The notes beneath the pieces were generated by a model. The model saw nothing but the letters and a program-made list of their open reading frames with translations. It was not told the origin of the DNA and made no database searches. Source: Phaeotremella fagi (Eukaryota; Basidiomycota; Tremellomycetes; Tremellales; Phaeotremellaceae). Taken from it: 64,000 bases of DNA. Below, one piece after another: positions 21,272 to 32,500 of the stretch (position 1 is the first letter of the stretch; the number at the start of each line of letters is the position of its first letter). The position numbers and the translations under genes are program-made. The DNA is taken from NCBI GenBank assembly GCA_001599715.1, contig BCHU01000002.1, positions 1,736,001-1,800,000 of the forward strand, read 5' to 3'.

Positions 21272-23153
21272 ATGACTACACCAGAGAAACAGAAAGTAGT
21301 AATCATCGGTGCCGGTGAGTCTGCTATTGATCACATCCAATCAGTTGGACCGAGACTGACATCTAACCATTTAGGTATCTTCGGGATGTCCACTGCATTG
21401 TGGATGTTGGAAGATGGTGTTTACGATGTGACAGTTCTCGATAAATGTGGTATCCTACCCGCTCCAGACGCTGCTAGTACTGGTGAGTTTTTATTGCATC
21501 TGTCATATTTTGAATTCTGTATTGATTTGATGTAGATTTGAATAAGGTAACTTCCATCTTCGTTAATTCTTCTTCTTATTACTAAAGGACCTTTGACTGC
21601 TAGATCATCCGTGCGGGAGATTATGCCGATCCTATTTTATCAAAATTATCTATTGACGCTATTGATCATTGGCGTAAACCAGAATGGGAAGGTACATATC
21701 ACGAGTGAGTAGTGATGTAGGGACCGTTGAAAGGAAGATTTACTAAACCAACCCCAACCAGATCCGGAGTAATCTGTCTATCATCAGTGAACGACATCAA
21801 CGGCCAAAAATACGTCTCCTCCTCCTACAGAAACTGCATCTCCTTCGGTCTAGCAGCGAAACTAACACCTACCCCGGAAGAAATCAAGAAATATTTCCCT
21901 GAAACTGTCAAAACTGGTGAATTCGGTTTCAAAGAGGGTTACAGTAACCCGATTGGTGGTTGGGCTGAAGCTGGGAGAGCTGTTGATGTTGGTTTAGCTA
22001 GGATTCGATTGGGTGGGGGTAAGGTTAGAGCTGGGTGTGAGGTTGTTGGGTTGGTTAGGGAGGGTAGGAAAGTTAATGGGGTGGTCTTGAAAGATGGTGA
22101 AGAGATTGAAGCGGATTTGGTTGTTGTGAGTGATTTTTTGATATGTTGATTGTTACTCGAGGAGAGAGCTGAAGTTGTTTCAACCAATTGTTAGGTTGCT
22201 GCTGGTGCTTGGTGGGTTCATTCTTTCATCGACATACTTTATTTCACTAAACTTCATATGTAGGACTCCAGCTCTCTTCGCTTCTCCACAGGTCGCAGCC
22301 AACTTACCACCAATCATCGCTACTGGGTAGGTTCTTATCTATCAACATGAATACCTCTCTAACTCTTCAACAGTCAAAGTGTGGCCATGGTGCAATTGTC
22401 ACCAGAAGAGATGGAAGAATACGGTAAAAATCCCGTAGTATGTTTATCCTACTTCACGTCTTCCACAATGACTGACTTCAAATGAAGGTATTCAATCTCG
22501 ATGACGGTTTCTACGTCTTCCCACCTAACCCCCATGGTATCGTTAAAATGGCCATTCACGCAGCAGGCTACACGAATCCAACGCCAACAGCGTCAGGTTC
22601 TTCGACACCAGCAGAAAATGGTTCTGTTTCTGTTCCAAGAACGAAACTGACACCTGGTGCTGAGGACGGTATGATACCTCTCAAGATGGTTAATGCTCTT
22701 CGAACGGGTTTGGAGAAGATTTATCCTGATCTTGCAAAGAAGGAATTTGTCAGTACGAGATTGTGCTGGTATGTTTAGTATTTACATAGTCAAAACAGAG
22801 TTCTAACACTCGTAAGGTACTGCGATACCGTTACTGGAGATTGGTTGATTGATTATCATCCTGATTTCGATAATCTCGTTGTAGCAACAGGTGGATCAGG
22901 TACGTATCAAGCACACATATATACATCCATGACAAGCTGACACAAGTCAGGACACGCATTCAAATTCGCACCTGTCATTGGAAGGGAGATATTGAGTATC
23001 ATCAAACGTGAACATTCGTCAGATGAATTGAGGGATCGATGGTCTTTCTCACCAAGTAGTGAAGCTGGCGCTGACGTTCGTATTGGTACGAGGGAGGTGT
23101 TGAAGGTCGAAGAGTTAGCTACTGTGAAAGATCTACAACCACAACTGGTTTAA
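21272..23153 (+). CDS. FAD-dependent amine/amino-acid oxidase (fructosyl-amine/saccharopine oxidase type)
   Basis: Exon 1 encodes KVVIIGAG; a short intron separates it from IFGMSTALWMLEDGVYDVTV, completing the GxGxxG Rossmann motif. DLNKIIRAGDYADPI corresponds to the D..KIIR.DY.DP signature of fructosyl-amino-acid, L-pipecolate and L-saccharopine oxidases. EADLVVVAAGAWTP is the second nucleotide-contact motif. Near the C-terminus RLCWYCDTVTGDWLIDYHPD followed by NLVVATGGSGHAFKFAPVIG matches the conserved FAD region; the first Cys there is where covalent flavin attaches in the monomeric sarcosine oxidase family. The enzyme would oxidise a secondary amine or glycated amino acid, releasing hydrogen peroxide. 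The C-terminus (DLQPQLV) lacks an obvious PTS1 peroxisomal signal. At least eight introns interrupt the gene. The exact substrate cannot be read from the sequence. Confidence 0.88.
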
Positions 23154-23389
23154 AGTTGTGGGGCTCCATGCATTTCATTGTGTCGTTCGAGTGGTGTGGT
23201 AGCACGGTTCTTACGATTCTTACATCTGATCTACATACCTTGAATACTGATAATATAATACTTGAAAACCAGCTAGAGTTACTGAGGAATCATGTTCAGT
23301 CTATAACATATTCACTCATAGATATACACCAAATACACAGACAATTTCAGACCAACCAGAACTATACATCTCATAACCAGGAAGAAAAG

Positions 23390-24851
23390 ATGACCGCCTT
23401 CTGGATGTCTCTCAAAATATTCTTCATCAACCTCTCAGCACTCATATCGCACAAATACGATGCCTTAGTTCATTCTGGTGTACCAATCTTCTTCCTGGTA
23501 CGACCTAGATGGACAGTAGCTGAAATTCCTGATCAAAGTGGTAAAGTGAGTAACACTGGTTAATTACAATATACTAACTCAAATTTAGATAATCATCGTA
23601 ACAGGTGGTAATTCCGGTACAGGTTATTCAACATGTAAAGCGTTATATGAAAAAGGAGCCAAAGTCTATATGGCGTCTAGATCTAGAAAACTAGCTGAAG
23701 AAGCTATAGAAGCTATAAAGAAAGGTGGTGAATTTGGTGTTGACGGTTTCGTTTATCCACAATCTGGTAGTTCAACAAGGACGACAAAAGGGGAATTGAT
23801 TTTTATAGAATTGGATTTAGCAGATCTGAACAGCATTGAGAAGTTCGCCAAGGAGTTTGTGAGGTATGTCAATTGACATGGATGGATATTCTTTGATGGA
23901 AAATCTTTTACTGAATGATGTTCTAGATTGGAAGATAGATTAGACGTCCTCTTTGCGAATGCTGGTGTTATGGCTTCGTAGGTATCTTTCCCTTGTCCTT
24001 CGATATCTAGCTGATCAGAATTTCAGTCCAAGAGGGTTGTATACGAAACAAGACTATACTTTACAATTTGGCACGAATGTGAGCTTAACCTTGATGAACA
24101 ACATATGCAAAGTGATTAAGACAACATCTAGACACTCGGACATCATAGATTAATTACCCTTCTACTCCCAACACTGCTCGAGACATCAAGAAACAATGCA
24201 GGAAATCCAAGTAGGATAATAATAACATCATCAGCTGGACATTCGACAGCTCCATCGGGCGGTGTTGATTTCAAGAGTGTTAAACGATTAGATAAGAATA
24301 AGAGTGAACCTGGTAATAACGAATTATCACCTTGGATAGAATATGGTCAGAGTAAATGGGGTAATATAGCTTGTGTTAAATGGTTAAACCGGGTTTATGG
24401 ATTTGGATCAGATGGTGTTAAGGATAGGATAGGTGAGGGAGAGATTATCAGTATTGCTGTTCATCCTGGTAAGTCTTGATTTATCTTCTTCTTCTTCACA
24501 ATGCTGAAATGTAATTATAGGTAGTGTTGCAACATCTCTAGCTCGTCATATACCTATAGCATCTTCAATTATCGAAAAAGCTTCGTGGATAATCGTGAGT
24601 TTTACATCTGGTTTGGTATCGTACAATTCGTTGATCGAGCGCTTCAGCCATTGATATCGATAAAATCAATACATGGAGCAGGTAATCAACTTTGGGCGGC
24701 TACTTGTTCAGTCTCGAAAGCGCGTGAACTGAGTGGGGAATATGTGGTACCGTTCCAACGTGTTGGTGTACCAAGACCTGATCTTAATGATCAGAAATTA
24801 GTTCCAGAGGTCTGGGAATGGTTAGACAAAGAGGGTAAGAGGGGTGAATGA
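23390..24851 (+). CDS. Short-chain dehydrogenase/reductase, membrane-anchored
   Basis: An NAD(P)-dependent SDR. The start at 23390 gives MTAFWMSLKIFFINLSALIS, a hydrophobic N-terminal anchor. After an intron with an ACTAACTC branch site comes IIIVTGGNSGTGYSTC, the TGxxxGxG cofactor motif, then VYMASRSRKLAEEA, LDLADL, RLDVLFANAGVMA (NAG motif), IIITSSAGHS (catalytic Ser) and YGQSKWGN (catalytic YxxxK). SIAVHPGSVATSLAR is the usual HPGxVxT motif. About six introns are present. This retinol-dehydrogenase/WW-oxidoreductase-like type is often at the ER or lipid droplets. It follows the FAD oxidase on the same strand at about 240 bp; cooperation in one pathway is possible but not shown. Confidence 0.87.
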
Positions 24852-24913
24852 GCCACTGAACCCGAGAGATAGATTGGCTTGATGATTGATTTCGTTACTC
24901 GTTAAACGTTACT

Positions 24914-26469
24914 TTATGAACAACTATGATGTTCTATGATACCTTTAATTCTGTCTGCCAGAACTTGATAAACGCTTTTGATATTTTCCAATTCCTCGTC
25001 CGTGTTTTCATCGGGGACGTTACTTTGATCGATTGAAAGATCGAATGAAGGAGCGTATAAAGGGAAATGTTCGTGGTCCGGTATTTGAGTATCTGAATCG
25101 AGTGGTCGATCGAGCTAAACAAAAGTGATTGTTAATGAAAACGACCAGAAATAAACATCGAAGCTGACTGTAACCTACCAAAACGGAAGTAGCGATCGTC
25201 CAAGCCCTAGCACAATTCTCAGAATTATAACCACCACCCCCTAAAACGCATAAAGGTCTTTCCCAAGCCTTAACCCTTTCCAACACCCATCGTATACCCC
25301 CTTCACCCTCCACCCCCCAATTCCCAAATCTACCAATAGGATCACCAGCCAACCCATCAACACCCAATTGCAAAACCACATAATCCGGATCAAAAGATTG
25401 TTTCACCGGTTCGACACATTCCGTGAACACTCTCTGATAAGTGGTAGAAGATGGATAAGCTGATAACGGGATTGAAAGTGTGAATGGAGAATTTGTTTTT
25501 GGGTTTGGGAGAGTCGTGAATTCTTTTGGAGGGGGAAAGAATATTTTGGAAGTGTGATGGATGGAGAGGGTTAGGATTTGAGGTGCTTTCGGTGGTTTGC
25601 TGGATGAAGGGGGGTAGTGGGATGGACTGTGGAAAGCTTGGGCTACTCCGTCACCGTAATGTAGATCCAGATCTAGATACATGATTCTAGGTCTTCGATT
25701 GGAGTTCGTTTGGGTAGCATCTGCTTTGTCGTAAGGTCCATTTGAGGGGGATCGATAAACTTTCCCTTCTTTCGATAATAATATCATTCCAAGGACTATA
25801 TCGGCGACATAACAAAATCCACTAGCTCGATTTCGGAGTGCATGATGCCGTCCCCCATCCCAATGGATCGCGATATCAGCTTCATCTCTCGCGAGTAATC
25901 TACAGGCTGTTGATGTTCCCGCTGAAACTAATCTGACATATTCAGATAGCTCGGGGAATGTTGGACAATCCTGGTCGAGGTGTTTTAATAGCGTTTGCGA
26001 CTGGAGTTTTTGGACTCACATGTTCGAAACCGTGGGTTTCAGTTTTTGATTTTCGTTTACGCTTCCTTGGATTTGATGAGGTGGATGAAGAGGAGTCTTT
26101 TGAGTCATCACTATCATTGCCAACTTGAGCATCATCATCATCAACACCATTCCTTAACAGATAATCTGCAAAAACCTTTAATCAAATGAAATCAAAGTTG
26201 ACGAAAACAGTCTTACCAACATAACCTTTATCATGATACTTCTTCAAATAGCCTTCCGACCCAAGATCCAAATCAGGTTCAATGACTACTGCCCTCTTCT
26301 GCTTTGCATCATCACCGGATTGACTAGGTCCACCACACAATAAACCGAATGAATCAATTAGACCGTGTACGATGGATGAACGTCCTGGATTCGCTGGTAG
26401 ACAATCGGCAACGTTTTCAAGGTCTTTTGACCAAATGTATTTGATCCTTCTGGGTGGGGGTTTTGACAT
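24914..26469 (-). CDS. Histone deacetylase, HDAC8/Hos-like class I
   Basis: A zinc-dependent lysine deacetylase. MSKPPPRRIKYIWSKDLENV begins the catalytic domain; an upstream in-frame ATG at 26550 would add 27 residues. GRSSIVHGLIDSFGLL is the entry motif. A basic disordered insert (SSTSSNPRKRKRKSKTE) resembles a nuclear signal. Active-site blocks are AIHWDGGRHHA (His pair), SGFCYVADIVLGM, YLDLDLHYGDGVAQAF (zinc ligands Asp and His), LQLGVDGLAGDPIG (third zinc Asp) and VLGGGGYNSENCARAWT (catalytic Tyr). Deviations are Tyr for the second His in DLDLHHGDGV and Ala for Asn in the GFCYxND block. The last exon (LDRPLDSDTQIPDHEHFPLY) ends at 24914. It is convergent with the SDR gene, with 62 bp between the stops. 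Confidence 0.87.
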
Positions 26470-27003
26470 TCCCAATAAGAATTGATGGAGATTTGGGAAT
26501 GCAATCAAGAAGAACTTTTTTAGTTTCGAATCTGGAAGTGGTTCTTTCAAGTGGAGGTGTGAACGTAGGTGGCAGTTCTGCGTATCTTACTTGTACAAAA
26601 TCTACCATGAGGCTCTAAGACAATACAGAACAATCCCCTTCCCTCTGTGGCAAACGTCCTGACCTCGAAAGTCATGAGTACGTTTGTCCGCTGGCTGAAA
26701 ATATTCGTAACACATTTAGAGCTCTCTAAACCTCGTCACGCTGAACAGATTCTGTTTCAATCGTACCGTCTGTATGTCTAGTGATTTGCCAACCTACCTT
26801 CTTTGACCACACTCTGGTGGATTCCAGGTCATCGTCAGCTGAATAGAATCTAGATTAAAGTCAACAGCTTGGTTTGATTGCGTGCTCGTTTTAGGATCCA
26901 CAATTGGATGGATTGGTGATTATGTACATGTTTGATTTACGTATATTAATGGCAACTACAAATAGAATACACGGAGAAGGTCCAAATTTCCCCTCGTTTC
27001 CAT
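26470..27003. other. Intergenic region upstream of the HDAC gene
   Basis: It holds the HDAC promoter or 5' leader and the 3' flank of the OMA1 gene. A short in-frame ORF at 26417-26608 (MVDFVQ followed by a GTAAGA donor) could be an upstream noncoding or coding exon of the HDAC gene, but I could not join it convincingly. Confidence 0.4.
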
Positions 27004-29298
27004 CTACGAGCGTAAATCACTCCCCCTCGCCTCTTCCCACCGTTTCAATTCTTCACGTAAAGCATCAACCCGTTTCTCAGGAGCAGGATGCGTAGCGTTA
27101 GACCAAAGTTTCATCAACCTCCCCGACCAACTAGCATCATCTTCATTTCCTTGTTTGTCACCCGGTTGGATTTCATGTAAATCAGCGACGGAACCTGCGA
27201 AATGCGCCACTGCCTTCTGCGGATCAAAGCCTGCCAATGCTAGAAGTCTACCATGAATTTATCAGTGAGGATTTTCCTAAATTGGAATGAAATAGCCTTA
27301 CCTCAACCCAGCTAGATCAGCTTCGTATTCGTGTTTCCATTGGAATCCGATTTCTCCATATTGATCGGCTACCACTTCTGCACTCGTTTTCCCTACGTTT
27401 GCGAGTGCGTCATTGACCGTTGGTCCTAGGAAAATTCTATCGTAACATGGTCAGTATACGTCAAGTGATTACCACTTACGTTAATGGCCAAATGAAAGCT
27501 CGAAGCAGATCTGTTGAGAATCCTAGGATCGCTGGCCAAAATACCTGTTGTTGAGAGAGGGTTTCTAAATGATGCGATAGAAGCAGGTGACCCATTTCAT
27601 GGGCTATCACAGCTGCTAGATGGAGAGTTTGTTCTTCTGTCGGTTGGGGGTTTGTCCTTTTAGGGGGTGTTGGTGGACCTGCAAAAATAGATCCGAAGAA
27701 GGATGAAGATTGTGGTTGTGGAGGTGGAGGTGCTACAGGTGCCGGATCATGTTTGAGGATATCGTCCAGAAGTCCTGTGAAGACTACGATTCCACCTGCA
27801 CCTTTCCCACCGAATCCATACGAGAAAGCGTTCTTGTCGTCCTTCTCCATGAGCATGAGACTGTATGGTGGACCGATTTCTAGATGTTCTTTACCTGACA
27901 TGCTGTCTGAACCTGGTAGACAACTGTGAAGTAGTGATGACACTCTTGGACGAGGTTTTAATGGATGCGAAGGGGGTGGAGGGAGAAGATGCGATGGTTC
28001 TACAAGATCCATGGAGGGTTTTGTTGAATCGTCGATATTATCGCATTCTTTGATCACGGCTGTCTCTAGTTGTCGTAAGACACTCTGAACCCAGTGCCAT
28101 CTCCAATCGTCGTAATGCACTACCGGTGGGGCAGGATTTTCAGCAGTTGTCAAAAGGTTAATAACACTTCTGTACCAATTTGCACCAGCCAGACTAATTG
28201 ATATAGCGTCCTCCTCCTCGGGTGTTAAAAGTATCAATCGTCTCCTGCCTGTTAATGGTACCCTCTCAATACCAGATGCAACAACCGCTGCACAAAGCAG
28301 CAACGGTATACCGAAAAGTAATCCTGCAAACCAAAGACTAGCACGTAAACCACCTTTATATCTCTTGAGACTCATTTGATATCTCCTATAATCGAAAAGT
28401 TCCTTCTTCTCCTCCATCGTGAATTCATCATGAAACCGAATGGAAGCCGGAGGGAGCGGTGGAAACATGAACCAGAAATGGTGCATCATATGATTAATCT
28501 TTCGATCAGATTCTTGACTTTCTTCCATGCGTTCAATCGATCCCATTGATTTCCAAAGTTGAAATGAATAAGCTTTTCTTCCATCCGGAGCTATCCTACC
28601 TCCATATTCATCTTTTGGTGATGTTCGAAATACTGCAGGATCGTTTCTTGCCAATGTAATTGATTTTTCTCCTTCACACCACATTTTCCAAAATTCTTCA
28701 ACCTCAGGTGAAACTTTTGGTATCTCTCTTTCGTTCTCTAAAAATTTTACACCTCGTGACCAACGAATAATTCCTATCGTCCCCAGTGGGAACAGTGTTA
28801 ACAAAGCTCGGGATATGGTGGTCATGAGTGTCAAGGCGGATCCGGACTATGCACAGGTTACTTGTGAGTAATAAAGATCGAATATCTGGAGATATTACTG
28901 TTACTTACTTTGAAAACAGCAAGTGCAGCTGGTATAAGGGGAATTGCATCACGACGAGAAGTAGAATGAAAGGTTTTAAACAGCATGTGATTTGAGTTGA
29001 CCAGATTGGACGCTGCATTGAACTGCGAGGGAAAGAATGCAGAACGACTGGGAGAAGTGTACAATGTCCCTTGACATGATGAAGTAGCAATAGCTCGATG
29101 TTTCCCTTTACATCTCGTGGTTTGAAATTGGGTATGAGGATTGTGATTACACGCTGACGTGGAAGTTGAAAATGAACACCCGAGGTGAGAAAGCGAGGCA
29201 GATGTATATCGATGAATTGTTGTCACTGGAAGATAAGATGAGGATTGGGAACGTAGGACTGAAGAAGTGGCTCTGAGTGGTGATTGTCTTAGTATCAT
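27004..29298 (-). CDS. OMA1: Mitochondrial inner-membrane metalloprotease OMA1-like (M48)
   Basis: A zinc protease of stress-dependent mitochondrial quality control by family. The first exon (from an ATG at 29298) is a Ser/Arg-rich, acid-poor presequence (MILRQSPLRATSSVLRSQSS) of about 140 residues. After one intron come a hydrophobic stretch (TISRALLTLFPLGTIGIIRW) and a second one (SLWFAGLLFGIPLLLCAAVV). The catalytic motif is AAVIAHEMGHLLLSHHLETL (HExxH), with downstream WKHEYEADLAGLRLLALAGF supplying the third ligand Glu, followed by DPQKAV and HPAPEKRVDALREEL, all as in OMA1/M48. A proline-rich loop (PPPPQPQSSSFFGSIFAGPP) lies before the active site and is longer than in the yeast protein as I recall it. 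It is divergent from the GAR gene. Confidence 0.9.
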
Positions 29299-29565
29299 TA
29301 TGGGATTGATAGATGATATGTTAGAGATACCTATTGGTGTTTATTAATCAGATTAGATAGAGAGAGTCAAAATCAAAGCGATGACAACTTTGTTCGGCGT
29401 GAAGAGTTACTTTAAGGGTAAACCCACGTTTCAAGGCACGGAATAACAATTATCCTCGTTGTAGTGTATGCTGATCTCCACTCAACTCCTCCTCCTACTT
29501 CAATCTTCAACCCTCCCCCATCTAACTATAGATCATCCATTCATATCCATGGTATATAACGTATC

Positions 29566-32500
29566 ATGACTCAAACCAAAACAGGTAATATCAAGACAGA
29601 ATCCTCATCCCAAGGTTCAACTCAACCTATCAAACCTTCAACCAACGATGATGAACTTCAAGATCTCCCTGTGGAGGATACAAAAGAACTGCGGACTTTT
29701 ATCAATAAAAGAAAATGGTTCGAAAAGAAACTTGACGTAAGTGGGATCTGTTCTTCGTTCTCTTCCCTAACAGGGGGATACCTACCTTCAGAGAACTCAG
29801 GCTGATTCATCTTGCTAGATTTTGACGGCGCTGCCCCCTATTTACCCGTTTCTTCATCCAGTCTTGCTGGAATCGGTGATATCTCCTAAACCTGGTGTTC
29901 CAACACTTCCATACAGACATAAAGATGCGTTGTTGAGTAAATGGACACTACCTATTCGCCAGCAAGTTGAACGATGGAAACAAGAGCGTCAAGCATTAGA
30001 GGATGAAGTCGTTCAATTCGATGGTGGAGATTTGGTCAGAATAAAGGAGAAGACGAGAGGTGAGCATTCCAAGAGTCATTCATTAGTATTTGTTTCTCAT
30101 CCATTATAAAAGCTGCAACATTACTCCCACTTACACCTCCGTCCACTCACTTGGTTGCGATCACGCTTGACCTAATTCTTTTGATCGATAAGCTACTCAC
30201 TTTACTTCGACATCGTATGGAACTCCTAGAACTCACTTCACTTAGATTGACATGGGACGATCTGAGATGGGATGTGATGGAAGAGACAAAGAAAATCAGG
30301 GAGGAGATCGCTGCTATAGTCAAAGGGAGAGGTCGTTGGGAACCACCTGAATCGGAATCCTTTCCTTTGGATACAGACGTCACCTCCTCGAAGATGGTCC
30401 GATCATCATCCGCCAGCAGTCAACTTTCAGATATCATAGGATCTCTCACTACCCCAACCAAGAATCTCTCTATCACCAATCCCAACAAAGTACAGTCAGT
30501 GGCATCCTCCTCAACTTCCCCTTCGGCTTTTCATCAACGATCTTCTTCAATCGCGTCGTCCCCAGCTAGAAGATCATTACATCTCCCAATCTTACATTCT
30601 CAACTTGTCAATCTAAAAGTTCGTCATAAAACTGTCTCTGCTACCAGCTTAATTCGTACAGGTGCGATACTGGACAAGATGATTGATGTAGCCGGACCGC
30701 TGAAAGATCTGGGCGGTACTGATGGTCCGTTAAAGTTCGTTGAATGGAAAGACACCGGAGATCAGAGTGAACAGGTTGATTTCCCTCAGTCTAGTCATCC
30801 TCATCAGGTAACCTCCTCAGGTGAAGGTCAGGAAGTTGTGGAATACGTAGGAGGAGCCATTCCTGAACAGCTACTTGATCTCCAGGATGATCTCGAAGGA
30901 CAGGTCGCGGAAGTTGGTAATCGAGTCATGTGGTGTCAGGAGTTGGAGGCACAGTGGGCTAGGTCAGTGGTCAGACATTTATCCGATCGATTGCTGATCC
31001 GGTTTGTAACGCAGGGCCGATAAGCATTATACATCTTCCAGTCAAGCTCGAAATCTTGCTTCGGATATTATCAATCAAATCACCAATTCTCAAAATGATC
31101 TGGCAAATCAAGAACTGTACACCCAGATATCGTCACACCTCCAGAAAGCGATCTCGTTGCTACCTGGACCCATCGACAATTCTTTCCCGCAACCCTCTCA
31201 TCCAGCGTACCCAGACATAGACTCGCATACTTCATCCACCATTCAGACATTGGGGAAACGGCAAGAAGAAGCGAAGCAGACACTTAAGGATGCAGAGATA
31301 AGTGTTAATTGGCATAAATCGCTTTTGGACGCACGAAAGGCTGTAATTGAACAGCGAGAGCTGATAGGGAAATTAGAAACGGATCTTGAGGAGGCTCTTC
31401 AAACCCTGTTGCATGGTAGTGAAGGAGCCTTCAGACCAGATTTGACCGTACCTCAAAATCTTTTGATCAACGATTCGACACCATGGCTCGAAACTGCACC
31501 TCAGTATATCAAGCTTCTAGGTGATCGATTGGCAACATCGACAACAGCCGTTCAGAAAGCAACGATAGCATTGATGAAATATCGTCAGATCTTCACGAGT
31601 GTCCCGAAAACACTTCAATCAAGTTTTATAGACAGATCGACGGATAAGCTTCCAGATCTGGTTGAAGAGGAAAATGACAGTTTAACGAACAGTATCCTAT
31701 CAATGCAGCAACAGGTGCAGCTCGCCGAACAAGACATGGTTATCGTACCAATCGCTATGAAAATACTCGGCGGGGTTGAAGACGTCATGTCGGTTTCATC
31801 CTCACTTAAAGAGGATATCGAAATAGCAATACGCGCCAATACTTGGCAAGTGGGTCGACCAATTCTCAAAACTAGCTCCATGAGTGATTTAACAGACCGA
31901 CTGGTCGCACTCGACATACAGTTCAACAGCATGACCATGCAAGACCTCGCAAATCTCACTTCACTCCTACAACAACAATCAAGAACAGAGGATAATCTAC
32001 GGAAACATATCGAACATCGTATATCTGATGTGATCTCGATCATGAAAGACAATAGATCCAAACTGTCGTTATTGGAGAGGATTGAACTTCAGTCGAAAAC
32101 TGTCGCCAGTATTGAGGAAGAGGCGCATTTGTTCGTTGAAAATATTAAAGCGATTCATGATCAGATCGTTCTGTCGGAAGAAGTAGAAGGAGCTGAGAGC
32201 TTTGCTTCTGTTTCGACCAGATTGAATGGCAGTATTGATAAGCTAGCGAATGATGCTAGGGTTTGGGAGGGTAAATTGACAAGTCGAAATCTGTTCATCT
32301 CGACGAATTCGGTGGACAGTGTAACAACGACTGTGCCATCGGTATCACCTTTCACGTCAAGTGATCAGAATGATTTAGTGACCGACTCGACTATACTGGT
32401 TCCCAGAAGAGTATCAATTTCTCCCATGACACCCCCTAGATCACCGGCTCGACCTCTCGAACATAGTTCAGCTCACCAACCTCCGTTCATCGTCGACACT

